The position numbers and the translations under genes are program-made. 64,000 nt of DNA from Carpediemonas membranifera (Eukaryota; Fornicata), in NCBI GenBank assembly GCA_019828565.1, contig JAHDYR010000038.1, forward strand, positions 434,001 through 498,000, read 5' to 3'. How positions within the stretch are numbered: position 1 is the first letter of the stretch; every line of letters starts with the position of its first letter. Below, piece after piece: positions 1 through 9,900 of the stretch. The notes below the pieces were generated by a model, which was given only the letters and a program-made list of their open reading frames with translations, searched no databases and was not told the origin of the DNA.

Positions 1-58
1 GAACACTGGTATGTATCGACTACTAGGAGGGGCAGGATCCCCAGGTAAGATACCCATG

Positions 59-720
59 ACACAGCGCGCTTATTTAGTGGTACCACGAGTCTTTTCGAAT
101 CTGTAGAATCTTTGCGCAATCTAGAAAATCTTTAGAGAATTTCCGTGGGTGGACTCCACGCCGGGCGATGGCTTAGGACGCTATGTCGTCAGCCTAGTCA
201 ACGGATACTATCCGGCGTACACGCAAGTCCCGTGTGCGCGACGGTCAGCCCTCTAAGTTGAACTTAGTTGGCATCCCCGGATCACTGGTCATTCCCCAGC
301 GATCGACGGTTATAGGGTCAGCACTCTTGGGCTGTTCCCCCAAGACCTGATTAACAATGGTATCCTTTTCGTGATGCTCTTAACAGAGCATGGGGGGGAA
401 GTGTCAGCCATTTATATATGAGATACGTATTTGATACGGTCTTGATCCGTCCAGCTCGACACCCTTGTGTCGAGCTCTCTTTGTAAAGTCTTTTTCCTTA
501 GTGATCACACCACTCGAACGAATGTGCGATGAGGGACTTGACCAGTCCCGAGACCTCCGATGCCACTCATTGGTCTACGAGACTCTGTACCATGGCAGGG
601 TACAGGGTGAATGCCTTGTTCAAGTCGGGAGCCAGAATTAGCGGGGTGAATCTGAAAGATTCGGAAAATATCTGCGGATCTCAAAATCCTATCGTGGTAC
701 CACTTGTTAGCGCGCTGTGT
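59..720. repeat. imperfect long-range inverted repeat
   Basis: The arms lie at 59-88 and 692-720. Each holds a 12-base ACACAGCGCGCT block and a 13-base AGTGGTACCACGA block, inverted with respect to the other arm and separated by a 4-5 base spacer that differs between arms. Similarity fades outside the arms. The arms enclose about 600 bp, the size of a MITE or a solo terminal element, but I see no target-site duplication outside them. Confidence 0.55.
253..476. other. array of four perfect hairpins
   Basis: Four perfect stem-loops lie within 224 bp: 253-267 (7-bp stem, 1-base loop), 325-345 (7-bp stem, 7-base loop), 374-391 (7-bp stem, 4-base loop) and 453-476 (10-bp stem, 4-base loop). The last is followed by a pyrimidine-rich run. 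The spacing suggests a structured RNA, such as an element leader, or a recombination or replication end. That reading is inference. Confidence 0.5.
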
Positions 721-1114
721 AATTAGAATGATCTTACGTGAGGCATTCCGCCCCTCCACGGTCGTAAAACGGCCGTTTGAATATTGATTAGATCAAATGA
801 GCGCCTAAAACTGCTCACTGTGATGATCTTTGTGTTTCTCTTGGTATGTACTTCACGTCGCCGTCCTTATTACATAGAGATCGAAAAACGTCATTAGAAG
901 CCTCAATTCGGCTTCGTTCGCGAGTTCTCGCGTTTTTTGCTCTCGACGGTGCGACGTTCTCTCTCGCGGCTGCAAAAGGCCGCGTTCATCCTTAATAACA
1001 TCAATCGGGCTTGAATTAGCCGTAAAACAGTGTCTTTCAGGTTCCATTGAGGTTGGTTGCTACTTCTTTCGAGTTGTTGTTTTCTCAGTGAAAACGGGAA
1101 GTGACGAACGAGCA

Positions 1115-2362
1115 ATGTCCGACGTACGTGAGCAGATTACGCAGATGCTGGCGCTATTTGATGAGGAGAAAGCCCGAAAGGCCTTCAAACGCTTCTTGAA
1201 CCGCTATCTCGATCGTGCCCGTTTTTTCAACTCAGCCAGCGACTACCACGCTTTGTTCAGCGCACCTGCTCCTACAAACGTGACATCTATCCGGGACACC
1301 TCTACTGAGAGCGTTACGAGTGCTCCGGTCACTTCTTGTGTGCGTTCGCCGACGCCGGGCGGTGACGAAAGCCCGGAGGAGGCTGAGACGGTGAGTTGTG
1401 ATGCTGGCTCTCCACGTGAGAGCCGTGGTGACTCGTGCGAGGCCGAGACCGCTCGTAGCGATGATGAATCCCGGCCGACGGGTCACGGCGACTCGGGGTC
1501 GGGGAGTGAGGAAACCGAGGTCTCGCCGCTCTTCTCTCTGGAGGAGATGATCACCGCTGTTGCCGCAGAGGGCGTGAGTTACATCACTCTAGACATGTCT
1601 GGTACCTTGCGGGCGCTCCGCGCCGGGATGCTCAACTCATATGGGCATCTCGCCGCAACGGAGAACTCTTCTTCCGTTGCGCGTGACATCTGTCGCGATG
1701 GTCTCGTGTTGCTGGCGCTATCGCGCGAGTACCACACTCGGGCTATGTGTGGTCGGCCTGGCGATCCCACCGATCAGGATCTGGTGGCTTTGCACCTCTG
1801 CCGCCTCGACGCGACCTCGCGTACGCTCTGTCATCAGGGTTTGCGCGAGCGTATTCAGCTTCTCTCGGGGCGTGGTTACACCGTCATGACCCCTCATCTG
1901 CGCCGCGCCATAATGTTAGGTAATGACCCAGACCTGTATGACATGATGGTCGTGGGCCATGCGCAGGGCATCCTAGACGCTGCTGACGTGCGAGAGTTCA
2001 GCCGCCAATACATTGAAGCAATCCGGACCCCCACTGGTTTCGGTCATGTGCGCCACTCTTTGATGGACAACTTCCTGTTCGATGTCCCCAGCAATGACGT
2101 CCTGCCCGTCGCGCTCGATCATAACGAGCCACGTCGTGTGTATGTGCTTGAGGCAATCGTTGGCCACCATCTGCATGAGAATTCCCTGCGTCTGCTCGTG
2201 CACTATGCTCGACGCGAGTACAGCTCGATTATCCTGGCAACCGAGGCAATCCGTGATAGTCAGGCTGGGGTCAAGTTCTTTGCTGCTCATCCCGAGCTAG
2301 TTCGCTATTGTACCCGGTCTGAGGACGCGAACGGTGCTCTCAGCGGGGGTGTTTTGGAGTGA
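1115..2362 (+). CDS. unrecognised 415-aa protein, possibly part of a mobile element
   Basis: The first ATG is at 1115. A GTG-initiated frame opens slightly earlier at 1088. The N-terminal 45 residues are basic and helical. They are followed by about 100 residues of Ser/Glu/Asp/Thr-rich low-complexity linker and then a roughly 260-residue globular, helix-rich domain (from about residue 140) that I cannot place in any family. It ends 33 bp from the stop of the convergent gypsy-type polyprotein, and a leader-like hairpin at 453-476 resembles one ahead of that polyprotein on the other strand. It could be an antisense accessory ORF of the retrotransposon, part of a second element, or a host gene. 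No catalytic motif or membrane segment is visible. Confidence 0.6.
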   Translation: MSDVREQITQMLALFDEEKARKAFKRFLNRYLDRARFFNSASDYHALFSAPAPTNVTSIRDTSTESVTSAPVTSCVRSPTPGGDESPEEAETVSCDAGSPRESRGDSCEAETARSDDESRPTGHGDSGSGSEETEVSPLFSLEEMITAVAAEGVSYITLDMSGTLRALRAGMLNSYGHLAATENSSSVARDICRDGLVLLALSREYHTRAMCGRPGDPTDQDLVALHLCRLDATSRTLCHQGLRERIQLLSGRGYTVMTPHLRRAIMLGNDPDLYDMMVVGHAQGILDAADVREFSRQYIEAIRTPTGFGHVRHSLMDNFLFDVPSNDVLPVALDHNEPRRVYVLEAIVGHHLHENSLRLLVHYARREYSSIILATEAIRDSQAGVKFFAAHPELVRYCTRSEDANGALSGGVLE

Positions 2363-2395
2363 GATAAAGGTTTGGATTGAGTAGCTGCTGAAGGT

Positions 2396-5300
2396 TTACA
2401 GACCGGCTCGCTTGGCCTCGTCTGACTTCAGGAATATGTCTAGCGCCTCTAGGTCCTTGACTGACGAATAGTCTTGCCACGTAGCCTCTTCGTCTTCGCA
2501 CCCAGCCCAATGGACGAGGTATTCCCGCTTGGACATCGGGCCTCGACCTCGAGATCGACTGATTCGCTCAACTTCCCACTCGTCGTCAGCCGTGGCTGCG
2601 AGTGCTTTGATCTGATCTTCTGTCAGCCTGCCGGGATTGAACTTCCGAACTCTCGATGCGTCTACCGTGATCGCTTTCGAGTTGTCCTTCTCAGCTAGGT
2701 CTAAAACCTTATACGCGACAACGACACCGTGTTGTTTCACTCCGGCGAGCCTTCGCATTGGCCCTCTCCATCCAGGTGACAACTTGTTCGGTGGTCTAGA
2801 GGGGTACTTGACTAGGACGAACCTGCTAATAATCTCATTCCTCGAGGCAGTAGCCTTTGCGAGGGCGTCCTCTCTCATCGCCTGGACTCGGCTGCTGGCG
2901 AGTTGGACAGCCGCTGCGGCCGCTTCCCTGTGAGACTCACTCGCGCTCGCTGTACTAGAATCAGTCACATACACGTTCTGTGGTATTCTCAGGTCGTACC
3001 CGAGAACTATCTCGGCTGGTGACAGGCGTGTAGACGTGCGCGGGGATGAATTAACGATGAACTGGGCGACAGGTAGATTCTCGATCCAGGTTGACCCTCT
3101 GAGCTGAAACTTACGCGCCTTGAGGATGCGTAATACTTGCTGGTTGGCGCGCTCTACCATCCCATTGGATTGCGGGTGGTGAGCCGTGGTAATATGGATC
3201 TTGAACCCCATCTCATCTGCGATGCGCTTGAAGAGTTGGTTCTTGAACTCTGGTCCTCCGTCGGATTGGAGAACCTCAGGGCACCCGAAACGCAATATCC
3301 AGTTGTTGACCAGGGCGTCCGCTGCTGCCGCGCCGGTGGTACTCGAAGATGCGACTAGCTCAGTCCACCGACTGCACATGTCGATCATGACTGTGATGTA
3401 AGCCTTGCCGTCGACGGAGGGGAAAGGCCCCATCGTGTCAACTGCCACCCTACGGAACGGGCGATCTACGGCTGTGTGCAATCCTGACGGGCTGTCAACC
3501 GGAGGGCGTCTAATCACCTGGCACACCGGGCAGTTTTCGATGACCTTGCTGACAGTCTCACGTGATACTGACTTGCCTTGGTCCTTGAGTCGTTCAGTAA
3601 CTACACGTCGGGAGAGGTGGGCCCCGGCGGTGAGGTGTTCTGCTTCAACGTCATCTTCTGATGCGGACTGCATAACGTACACTCGCGATAAGCCGTCTGC
3701 CCCACCGTTATCAAGGCCAGCGACGTGCTTGACGTCGAAGTCCATGTCGGACATAGCCTCAGCCCATCTGCGGACCTTGGCGTTAGTCGACTTGTACATG
3801 TAAATCAGGTTGCGATGGTCCGTGAGAAGGGTGAACTTTCCCCAGGAGAGGTACTTGTTCCATCGCTTAATGGCGGCGACGATGGCGAATGCCTCCTTCT
3901 CTCCGACCGACCATCGCGATTGCACTTGGTCAAAGGCCTTGCTCATAAAGCACACGGGTTGGCCTTCCTGCAATAGCACAGCGCCAACTCCTGACGCGTC
4001 GGTCATGATGGTGTGTTCCTTGGACGCATCGAAGATGGCGAGTGCTTCTGCTTGGGCGAGGAGTGTCTTGACTTTGCGTAGGGCTTGCTCTTGCTCGTCG
4101 CCACCCAGCGGGATCTTGGAGGCCATCGCTTGAGTTAAGGGGTGTACTACTTCTGCGAAACCAGGGACATGATCCCGGAAATAGTTAAGAAATCCGACGA
4201 GCGCTTGCATTCCCTTGACCGACTTAGGCATTTCGAGATCCAGGATGTCTTGAATGCGGTCCGCTGCGATGCGTTGACAGCCATGGGATATGACCCTGCC
4301 CAGGAACTCGACCTCGGCCCTCGAAAACTGGCACTTGTCACGGTTGAGTTGTAACTTGATCTGTCTAGTACGCTGCAGCACGCTCTCCAGGTTCTTGAGG
4401 TAATCCTCCTCGTTTTCCCCGAAGACAATGATATCGTCGATATAGATATAACAGGCGTGACCAACCAGTTCGGCGAAAGCCGACTCCATGGCACGCTGAA
4501 AGTGAGCTCCTGCGTTCCTTAGCCCGAAGGGCATCCTAGTGTATTGATATTGACCTAGAATGGTGGTGAACGCAGTGTACTTGCGGCAGCGTTTGGTCAG
4601 TTCGACCTGGTGATAACCCGACGACAGGTCTAGTGTGGCGAAGATCTTCTTGTTGGGTAGTTGGGCGATCACCTCGTCGATCATTGGGATCGGGTAGTCG
4701 AAAGTGGGGGTGATCTCGTTGATCTGCCGGAAATCCACGACGAAGCGCGACTTCCCGCCCTTCTTCGGCACCGTCATGGCCGGGGATGCGTACGGTGAGT
4801 TGCTTCTCTCGATAAACCCCTTCAAGGACAGCTCGTCGATGTGCTCCCGTATTATGTCGACCTTGGCTGGTGGGACGAAGTATGGTCTGGCGTTGACCAC
4901 TCGGTCCTCGCGTAGGATGAGGTCATACGGCTCGAGGCGGCTGGGTTCGCTACGGTCCTCGAACACGTCGCTATAACGTCTGATTAGCTCGGCCTGCCGG
5001 TCGATGCTGGTCTGCGACAAAGAAAACAATGGTGCCTGATACTTGTACACGTCCGGAATCTCGATCTCGTCATCATCTTGCTCGTCTGTGTAGGCTTGGG
5101 GAAGGATTCCCAGTGCTACCATGTCTGGATATCCGATAATCATGTCGAACTCAGTGTCAAGTAGCAGCATACGTGGCTTGTAGGAGCACGCCTTGGGTGT
5201 AAACGCTGACGCTAGCAGTCTTACGTCGCCTTCAACAGCGCCTTGCGCGTGAAGAATACCCTTGTTGGCGGTACGGATCGGAATAACCTCGGAGCTAACT

Positions 5301-6340
5301 TTTGTCAGCTTGGACGCCCACGTGCTCTTGATGATCGTGACTCCGGCACCTGAATCAAGTAGAGCAGTGAGGTTGTGACCATTAATCTGGACTTTGATCA
5401 AGGGAACAGATGGCTTAGTCTCGGTCTCGCCCTTAGTCTTTGACGGTTCGCCCTCGGCCGGTGACTCCTTGGAACTTAAAACACACACGCACTTGGAGGA
5501 TTTACAGTAATCCTCCAGGTGGCCGACACGACCACACTTCTTACATGTGTGCTTGGGCTTCTTACACTTGAACACCGAGTGACCCTTGCCACCGCAGTTA
5601 TAGCAGGTGTAGTTAGAGTAGTCCTTTGCCGGCTTCTCCTTCTTGATTGCCTTGTGGCCCTTGTTGGTTTCAGCCGACCGGTTATCGGACGAGGGCTTCT
5701 TCGGGATCACAGACGAGTCGTGTCTGCGGTCATGGCGGGACGTGTAGGGTTGACGAGAGGGAGCGTCTTCGAAAGCGCTTAGTAGATCCCGTGACTCTTG
5801 GACTTCACGTGCTAGGGCTAGGATGGCGGGCATAGCCTTTTCCAGAGGCTGGTCCTCGATGAGCTCTTGGATGCGGTACATGGCCTTGGGGTTGCTCTTA
5901 AAGGCACGCGTATACGCCTCCTTGAGGTTGTCCTCGTTGAGGGACTTCCCATCGAACAGGGACAAGAGGAGAGTGAACTTCCGATTGACGCGTGCGACCT
6001 GTACCGTGTCGAAGCTGTTGGCTCTTAGACGGAACAGCTGGAGGCGTGAGGTCTTGGTTCTGGGTTGCAGGGCTTGTCCGAGCCGCTTGAGAGTTCTCTG
6101 ATCCTTCAGATCGCGGATGTTCTTCCTTGAGGCTACTAGGGGAGTGTGATCGTCGTCTTCGTCCTGCGTAGTGGATAGGATCGTGGCAATGAGGTCTTGT
6201 ACCGAGCTATCAATCAAGTCTGAGATATCCCGATGGCCTCCGTAAGCGCGATAGTCGCGGAAGGCCTCGGCGAAAGTGATGAGAGCCTCAACTGACGGAA
6301 CCGTTAGTAGAGGAGGTATAAGGCGTTTCTTATCGTTCAT
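2396..6340 (-). CDS. gypsy-type Gag-Pol polyprotein with chromodomain
   Basis: This 1314-aa open frame starts at an ATG and has no internal stop, so the element may be recently active. Two CCHC zinc knuckles lie near residues 246-282 (CYNCGGKGHSVFKC and CKKCGRVGHLEDYC). An aspartic protease DSGAG is near residue 328, and RT has YIDD near 632. RNase H has TDAS near 777 with GEKEAF and TDHRN after it. Next come a zinc-binding HHCC-like segment ending CPVC and an integrase core with D (VDTMGP), D (SDGGPEF) and E (NGMVERAN). A C-terminal chromodomain (about 1250-1310) has YLVHWAG and ATWQ, and in chromoviruses this domain guides integration to modified chromatin. Gag and Pol share one frame with no frameshift, so the Gag-to-Pol ratio must be set another way. 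Confidence 0.95.
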   Translation of the reverse strand: MNDKKRLIPPLLTVPSVEALITFAEAFRDYRAYGGHRDISDLIDSSVQDLIATILSTTQDEDDDHTPLVASRKNIRDLKDQRTLKRLGQALQPRTKTSRLQLFRLRANSFDTVQVARVNRKFTLLLSLFDGKSLNEDNLKEAYTRAFKSNPKAMYRIQELIEDQPLEKAMPAILALAREVQESRDLLSAFEDAPSRQPYTSRHDRRHDSSVIPKKPSSDNRSAETNKGHKAIKKEKPAKDYSNYTCYNCGGKGHSVFKCKKPKHTCKKCGRVGHLEDYCKSSKCVCVLSSKESPAEGEPSKTKGETETKPSVPLIKVQINGHNLTALLDSGAGVTIIKSTWASKLTKVSSEVIPIRTANKGILHAQGAVEGDVRLLASAFTPKACSYKPRMLLLDTEFDMIIGYPDMVALGILPQAYTDEQDDDEIEIPDVYKYQAPLFSLSQTSIDRQAELIRRYSDVFEDRSEPSRLEPYDLILREDRVVNARPYFVPPAKVDIIREHIDELSLKGFIERSNSPYASPAMTVPKKGGKSRFVVDFRQINEITPTFDYPIPMIDEVIAQLPNKKIFATLDLSSGYHQVELTKRCRKYTAFTTILGQYQYTRMPFGLRNAGAHFQRAMESAFAELVGHACYIYIDDIIVFGENEEDYLKNLESVLQRTRQIKLQLNRDKCQFSRAEVEFLGRVISHGCQRIAADRIQDILDLEMPKSVKGMQALVGFLNYFRDHVPGFAEVVHPLTQAMASKIPLGGDEQEQALRKVKTLLAQAEALAIFDASKEHTIMTDASGVGAVLLQEGQPVCFMSKAFDQVQSRWSVGEKEAFAIVAAIKRWNKYLSWGKFTLLTDHRNLIYMYKSTNAKVRRWAEAMSDMDFDVKHVAGLDNGGADGLSRVYVMQSASEDDVEAEHLTAGAHLSRRVVTERLKDQGKSVSRETVSKVIENCPVCQVIRRPPVDSPSGLHTAVDRPFRRVAVDTMGPFPSVDGKAYITVMIDMCSRWTELVASSSTTGAAAADALVNNWILRFGCPEVLQSDGGPEFKNQLFKRIADEMGFKIHITTAHHPQSNGMVERANQQVLRILKARKFQLRGSTWIENLPVAQFIVNSSPRTSTRLSPAEIVLGYDLRIPQNVYVTDSSTASASESHREAAAAAVQLASSRVQAMREDALAKATASRNEIISRFVLVKYPSRPPNKLSPGWRGPMRRLAGVKQHGVVVAYKVLDLAEKDNSKAITVDASRVRKFNPGRLTEDQIKALAATADDEWEVERISRSRGRGPMSKREYLVHWAGCEDEEATWQDYSSVKDLEALDIFLKSDEAKRAGL

Positions 6341-6420
6341 GGCTTGAATTTCTAGAAATGTAGTCCGTTAGGGACAAGAAAGCTTTACAGGGAAAAGAGA
6401 CGACACCAAATGTGTCGACA
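6341..6420 (-). other. leader of the gypsy-type element with stem-loop
   Basis: Read on the minus strand just upstream of the polyprotein ATG, this stretch has a stem-loop (CGACAC / GTGTCG) followed by TCTCTTT and TGTAAAG. The same order of hairpin, TCTCTTT and GTAAAG occurs on the plus strand at 453-500. The two copies face each other across the polyprotein gene and the 415-aa ORF. This looks like a conserved transcript leader or LTR-derived promoter present in inverted orientation. Confidence 0.4.
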
Positions 6421-6490
6421 GAAACCTGAAGACGATGTAAATAATACAACTATGTAAATATTGGGTAAGACCCACGACAAACGAGGCGAC

Positions 6491-6865
6491 ATGATGCTCC
6501 TTATGTGCGGGAAGCTCAAGTCTAAGACTGCCGCGAGCAGTCTATCGGCGCTCGTTCATGCCGAGATGCCCGAGGCTACGCAGTTCATCGACTCCCTACG
6601 CTCCGCGCAGGCTAGGGACGAAGAGCTACTCACCGCCGAAAGGCAGACGAGCAAGCCCCTCCAGGCTGAGATCGAGAGCCTGAAGGCCAAGAACAAGGCG
6701 CTTGCGGCCAACCAAGTGGGCCAGCGGCGTCGTACGCGAGGAGGGAGGGGCGGTCGGAGCCGGCAGGCGAGTGGGAAGGATGTAAAGAGTCGTAAGTACT
6801 GTTCCTTTAATAGTCAAAGCGGGACTCAGACTCCCCCACCATCCCCCCGGGCTTCGAGCAGGTAA
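6491..6865 (+). CDS. small coiled-coil/basic ORF1 of the R2-like element
   Basis: This is a 124-aa frame from the ATG at 6491; the frame is open from 6461. Residues about 25-85 form a heptad-like helical segment. They are followed by an Arg/Gly-rich basic patch (QRRRTRGGRGGRSRQ) and a Ser/Pro tail. A coiled coil followed by a basic RNA-binding patch is typical of retrotransposon ORF1 products, but there is no sequence match that I recognise. It overlaps the open part of the next frame (6814-6865) by about 50 bases in the -1 frame. The long protein could therefore be made by frameshift or re-initiation. Confidence 0.5.
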   Translation: MMLLMCGKLKSKTAASSLSALVHAEMPEATQFIDSLRSAQARDEELLTAERQTSKPLQAEIESLKAKNKALAANQVGQRRRTRGGRGGRSRQASGKDVKSRKYCSFNSQSGTQTPPPSPRASSR

Positions 6866-6930
6866 CCCTCGCCCGCCTGACTCAGGTGGAGTCCGCCCGG
6901 AGGCCGGAGTCCACGCCCGCACCCGCGCCC

Positions 6931-9900
6931 ATGCCCGCACCCGCGCCTGTGCCCACGCCTACGCACGCGCCCACGCCCGCACTTACGCCCGCGGGAAACA
7001 ATGGCGCGCCAGGAAGCCCAGCGGCAGAGGCACCAGCCTCTGCTCAGCGAGCACGGAGACCGGTCCGAGCGAGGAAGGTCAAGCTCCCGTACACCCCACC
7101 CTCGCCCCGCCGAAGAGCTCCGCGGGCGGTTGGCATCCCGGTCGCCCGGTTGACATCGAGGGCAGCAGAGGGCGACCAGGCACACGCAGCCCGTGTCGAG
7201 CTTGGGGCGTTCCTGACCCCATCGCCCAGGCCAGACCTCCACCGCATGTCCCGCACATCCAGCCCAACGTCGGATTACGAGTCCTCGTGGGGCGGCGAAG
7301 GTGAGGAGACAGACTCCGAGGCCACGGTGATAGACCAGAGCGCATCATCAGAGGACCCTGACGATGATACGGAGGAATATGAGGACCCCCAAGCCTCCCG
7401 GTCTGGTCCTGACGGAGAGGCACACACGGGCGGGAACCACACTGAAATGCCGGAGGAGCTTGAGTTAAGCCCCGATGAAAGTGACAGCGGCGATGACGGC
7501 GGACAGGAGTATTACCCTACTGACGACGCCCCCTCAGAAACCGATGAGGTGAGCGTAACAGAGCCTGACGCTGCAGGCTCGGCCACCGAGGCCCCAACCT
7601 TCATCCTTGGCTCTGACGAAGACTACGAGTCCTTGTCGGGAGGCGGGGCAGAGGGGTCCAGCGATGACGAGCCCGACTTCACCTCCGCGACATGCCCCAT
7701 ACGCCTGCCGGGCGTACCAGACGCCGCAACCGGCAGGGACCTCCGACACCTGCTGGTGGCTGCGACGGCGGACCAGATTAGCAGATACTGCGGGTGCCAG
7801 GAGTTACCACGCATCTGCAGAGAATGCGGGATGGTCTTCCGCCATGGCGGCCACGCAATCTGGCGCCGGCACGTCAATGTGGATCAATGTGACGACAGCA
7901 GGCTCGCCAACCGCATCACAGCAGCGTCCATACAGCTTGAGATGGCGGCGAGAGTCGGACACCGAGCCCCACATATGGCCCAGACCCACCTGCCCCAGAG
8001 ACCACGCGGCGTCGTCCCCCACAGCGAGCTCGCACCAGCAGGCACAGCGCTGGCCGGGAGATCCCTGGGTAGAGCACGCATGCTCGGGAGCATGAACCTG
8101 TCTGCAGACAGCAGGGCAGTCATCACCTCGAAATTGAGTCAGCTCAGAGCGTTCATGGCGGGACACCCACAGGAGGGCGTCGACCGCGCGATGGAGACGG
8201 TCGCAGTGCTCATCAGGTGCCTGCCACACAGCGGGAAGTTCGCTGCGGTCGGCTTCCGAAATGCCATCAGACGGGTAATCCGCAACATCCCTGCCACCCC
8301 CCGCACCGCCGCATCCCGGCAGAGGAGACAGGTTGAGAAGGCAGTGGACTCTTTCATGCTTGGACAGGTCGGAAAATCACGGAAGCTTCTGGCACCACGC
8401 CATGAGTCGGCATGGTCGGAGGACCAAATAGTGGCGGAGGTCCACAGGCTCTTCCCGGCAGACCGTGCTGATGAGATCGTACCCCTCCCACGCACAACGG
8501 TGGCTCGAGCGGAGTCCCTGAAATGGGCCAGCCCACCGCCCACACTACCGAGGGACCTGCCGACCCGAGAATGCGAGGAGATCATGACCGGCCTGGACGG
8601 CACCAAAGCGGCGGGACTGTCAGGATGGTCGAACAAACACATCTTACAGCTCCTGGGCCGGCATCTCGCCACCGACACGAGGAGGAACGCCCGACGTCTG
8701 AGGCCAGCCGACTCCAACAAATCGGTAGTCAGCGCAATGACCGAGATTGTCTCCTGCATCGTGAGGGGTGAGTCGTCCTGCAGACCGTTGACGCAGGCAT
8801 ACCTCTCGATGCTGCCAAAGCCGAACGGTAGCCTGAGGCCAATAGGGGTGAACGAACCGTTCTACGTGATCGCAGGCAAATACCTCGCTAAGCTTGCTCT
8901 CGGGCACCTGAAGCCAGACGACAGCGGGGACGACCCGGCCGGGGCACTGCCGGACTGGCTGCCGGAACAATATGGCCTGGGCGGCCGGAGCGACGTGGAG
9001 AAACTGATCGACCGTGTCGACAAGGCATACCGGGCTGGGAAGTATATCGTCATAGCGGACTTCACGAACGCCTTCAACGAAGCGAACCGTCACACGATGA
9101 AGGCCATGGTTCATGAGTACGCGCCGGCCCTTACTGACTTTGTCGACCAGTTCTACGACGACCCGCGCCTCTACTACGAGACATACGGCGCGGCTGGCAC
9201 AACCGCGCGGTGGGTGGACGTCAAACGCGGGACCATCCAAGGAGACGCTCTTGGCCCGCTGCTGTTCTCCTTCGTCATGCGCTGCATACTCGACGAGCTC
9301 ACCGAGGCGGCTCCAAATGAACGCTTTGCGTACCTGGATGATGTCGCCAGTATCCACAGCACGGCTGGCGACGCCACGGCTGAGATCGCCACGCTCACGC
9401 GCATCGCGTCGAAGTATGGTCTCCGCCTGAACATGGCGAAGACGGTGATCCTCGCCCACCCGGACGTACACGACGCAGGACACCCATTCGTACATGCGTG
9501 GGAATACCTCGGGGTGACCATCGGCCCGACCACGAGCCGCGTTACAGCGGTGCAGGTTACGGCTGAGAAGGTTATTGACGAGCTCAGCTGGCTGTGTGGA
9601 ATTATCGAGCAGTCGACGGGGCACGCGAAAAACCAGGTGTCCTGGATGTGTCTGCACATCATCCGCAAATGCATCAGCGCGGACCTGAATTTCATGTTCA
9701 GGACGAACGCACCGAATGTAGCCATCGCTGAGAGGTTAGAAGCCAGCCTCATCGAGGTGGCGAGGGTCATAGCGAACTCCCCAGCCGGCTGGGAGAGCGC
9801 GAGGTTAGATGCACTGTGGCAGAAGCCGAGTGACAACGGCTGGGGCTTCAGGCACCCACTCGACCACTGGGTGGCAGCATACCTTGGCGCCAGGAGTGAT

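Larger units (their letters stand above)
1..1114. other. hairpin-rich non-coding stretch
   Basis: I find no convincing gene here. The reading frames are short and none resembles a known protein. The stretch is unusually rich in short perfect hairpins (253-267, 325-345, 374-391, 453-476, and weaker ones at 920-931, followed by six T, and at 966-983). It also has a long-range inverted repeat (59-88 with 692-720) and a TATA-like AT run near 411-421. It may be the promoter or leader, or the LTR-like end, of the mobile elements to its right, or a remnant of another element. No function can be assigned from sequence alone. Confidence 0.5.
2396..6420 (-). mobile_element. Ty3/gypsy chromovirus-type LTR retrotransposon
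   Basis: The element has one long minus-strand polyprotein gene in the order Gag, protease, reverse transcriptase, RNase H, integrase, chromodomain. This order (integrase after RNase H, chromodomain last) is that of Ty3/gypsy chromoviruses. I cannot find direct LTRs. Only about 75-150 bp separates its start from the R2-like element, and an oppositely oriented ORF lies just past its stop. The LTRs may have been interrupted by the neighbouring insertion, or the element may be larger and include the antisense ORF. Boundaries are approximate. Confidence 0.8.

Noticed and set aside
8644-9657. 337-aa antisense frame over the R2-like RT
   Set aside because: It lies wholly inside the conserved RT domain on the other strand and has no recognisable feature.
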